Virus record (IMG/VR): IMGVR_UViG_3300044858_002601
Location: 1 to 31,325 of that record
Origin: a virus
Length of the DNA: 31,325 bases
Direction: 5' to 3' (one strand)
The notes under the pieces are model-generated. The model was not told the DNA's origin. It ran no database searches and saw only the letters and a list, made by a program, of their open reading frames with translations. The number at the start of each line of letters is the position of its first letter. The stretch's first letter is position 1. The position numbers were made by a program, and so were the translations under genes. Positions 30,819 through 31,325 of this stretch are shown here, piece by piece.

Positions 30819-31325
30819 GTGGCACTTGCACAATCTATTAAAGCACCCAAAAAAGCCGCACCCAAAAAGCGCGATCCATTGTTTGCTGATGAGAAGCACA
30901 CTGGTCGTGAACCAGTTTGGGATACAGAGCGAGCCCTTGCAATGACGCAAGAAGAGTTTGATCACCATTTACGCAAGTCCTTTACATATTACAACTATTT
31001 TTACAGCGCCAAAGACTTAAAAAAATATGTTGCGGATTGGATGAAGGATCATTACAGCAAAAATGAAGTTAGCCGGTTTATTCGCAGCAACGACCGGCTG
31101 TTGCCTATTACAGTTTGCAGTCTTATCAAAGCACACAAGCAGGGCATGCCTTTGCGTGAAAAAGAACTAGGCTATGTAAAAGACCGTATCTACGAAATCA
31201 TCAACAGCGACATACCCGACGAACCCGCTACAGAACAAAAAATTGTAGCCCCTGGTGCCGTTAAAACGATCCAAGATCGCCTCAACGAAAAAACCAGCGA
31301 GCACCTGGCACACTTTGAAGGCCTG
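30819..31325 (+). CDS. Unknown protein, 5' part (runs off the window)
   Basis: A GTG start six bases after AAGGAG (30807-30812) opens a frame that stays open to the window edge (169 codons). The first 20 or so residues are basic and Ala/Lys/Pro-rich (APKKAAPKKRDP). A helical domain follows with FDHHLRKSFTYYNYFYSAKD, LKKYVADWMKDHYSKNEVSRF, NDRLLPITVCSLIKAHKQG and LGYVKDRIYEIIN. The basic tail and compact helices would suit nucleic-acid binding, but no named motif is seen. The aromatic NYFYSAKDLKKYV pattern recalls conserved hypothetical proteins of T4-like marine phages, without a known function. It has its own sigma70 promoter, so it is likely early or middle. Confidence 0.85.
   Translation, partial: MALAQSIKAPKKAAPKKRDPLFADEKHTGREPVWDTERALAMTQEEFDHHLRKSFTYYNYFYSAKDLKKYVADWMKDHYSKNEVSRFIRSNDRLLPITVCSLIKAHKQGMPLREKELGYVKDRIYEIINSDIPDEPATEQKIVAPGAVKTIQDRLNEKTSEHLAHFEGL

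Noticed and set aside
1-31325. tRNA genes, integrase, transposase or attachment sites
   Set aside because: I looked for cloverleaf-like inverted repeats ending in CCA, tyrosine recombinase motifs and terminal inverted repeats and saw none convincing by eye. A tRNAscan-type search would settle the tRNA question.

Overview
The window is a late (structural) gene region of a T4-like myovirus genome (Caudoviricetes). I infer this from a T4-type core, scaffold gp22 followed by major capsid gp23, then a long array of repeat-built tail-fibre or virion structural genes, then a gp15-type tail sheath stabiliser on the opposite strand with a gp14-like neck candidate upstream of it. Short intergenic boxes of the form NRTAAATAC resemble the T4 late promoter TATAAATA and the ATAAATA form known from T4-like cyanophages. 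The fibre modules (TGALxVxGG, SLNVKD, LGSxxxxWxxxYG, ARYADLAENY, YRSAKY) are of the kind seen in marine and freshwater T4-like phages. No tRNA, integrase, IS element or CRISPR array is visible. The host cannot be fixed from this window; the sigma70-type promoters at the right end point only to a bacterium with a standard housekeeping sigma factor.

Layout. (1) 1-2450: end of an upstream gene, gp22-like scaffold, gp23-like capsid protein and a GNRA-loop terminator. (2) 2470-2776: a one-gene transcription unit for a 75-residue protein. (3) 2795-6464: four overlapping or abutting A+T-rich genes alternating SGNH-hydrolase-like, GT10-like glycosyltransferase-like, SGNH-like, GT10-like. (4) 6453-7079: a one-gene unit for a 163-residue protein, ended by a UUCG-loop terminator. 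(5) 7105-21985: a plus-strand run of eight structural genes from 107 to 2063 residues, most of them mosaics of shared beta-rich modules, ended by a strong terminator. (6) 21987-27288: a 1252-residue fibre with a C1q-like tip, a 244-residue short fibre and a DUF115/GT42-like putative glycosyltransferase. (7) 30455-27257 on the minus strand: gp14-like neck protein, gp15-like sheath stabiliser and a Nudix hydrolase, as one tightly overlapping operon. (8) 30468-31325: two plus-strand genes with near-consensus sigma70 promoters, probably the start of an early or middle region.

How it may fit together. gp22 and gp23 build the prohead. gp14-like and gp15-like proteins complete the neck and tail. The fibre genes supply host-recognition and decorative fibres that share interchangeable domains. 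Three putative glycosyltransferases and two putative esterases lie around the fibre cluster, and the fibre repeats are dense in Asn-X-Ser/Thr and Ser/Thr. My leading speculative idea is a phage-encoded glycan modification module acting on virion fibres or on the host surface. The in-frame DNA repeats (60, 75 and 150 bp) and the modules repeated between genes look like a substrate for recombination that changes fibre length and order.
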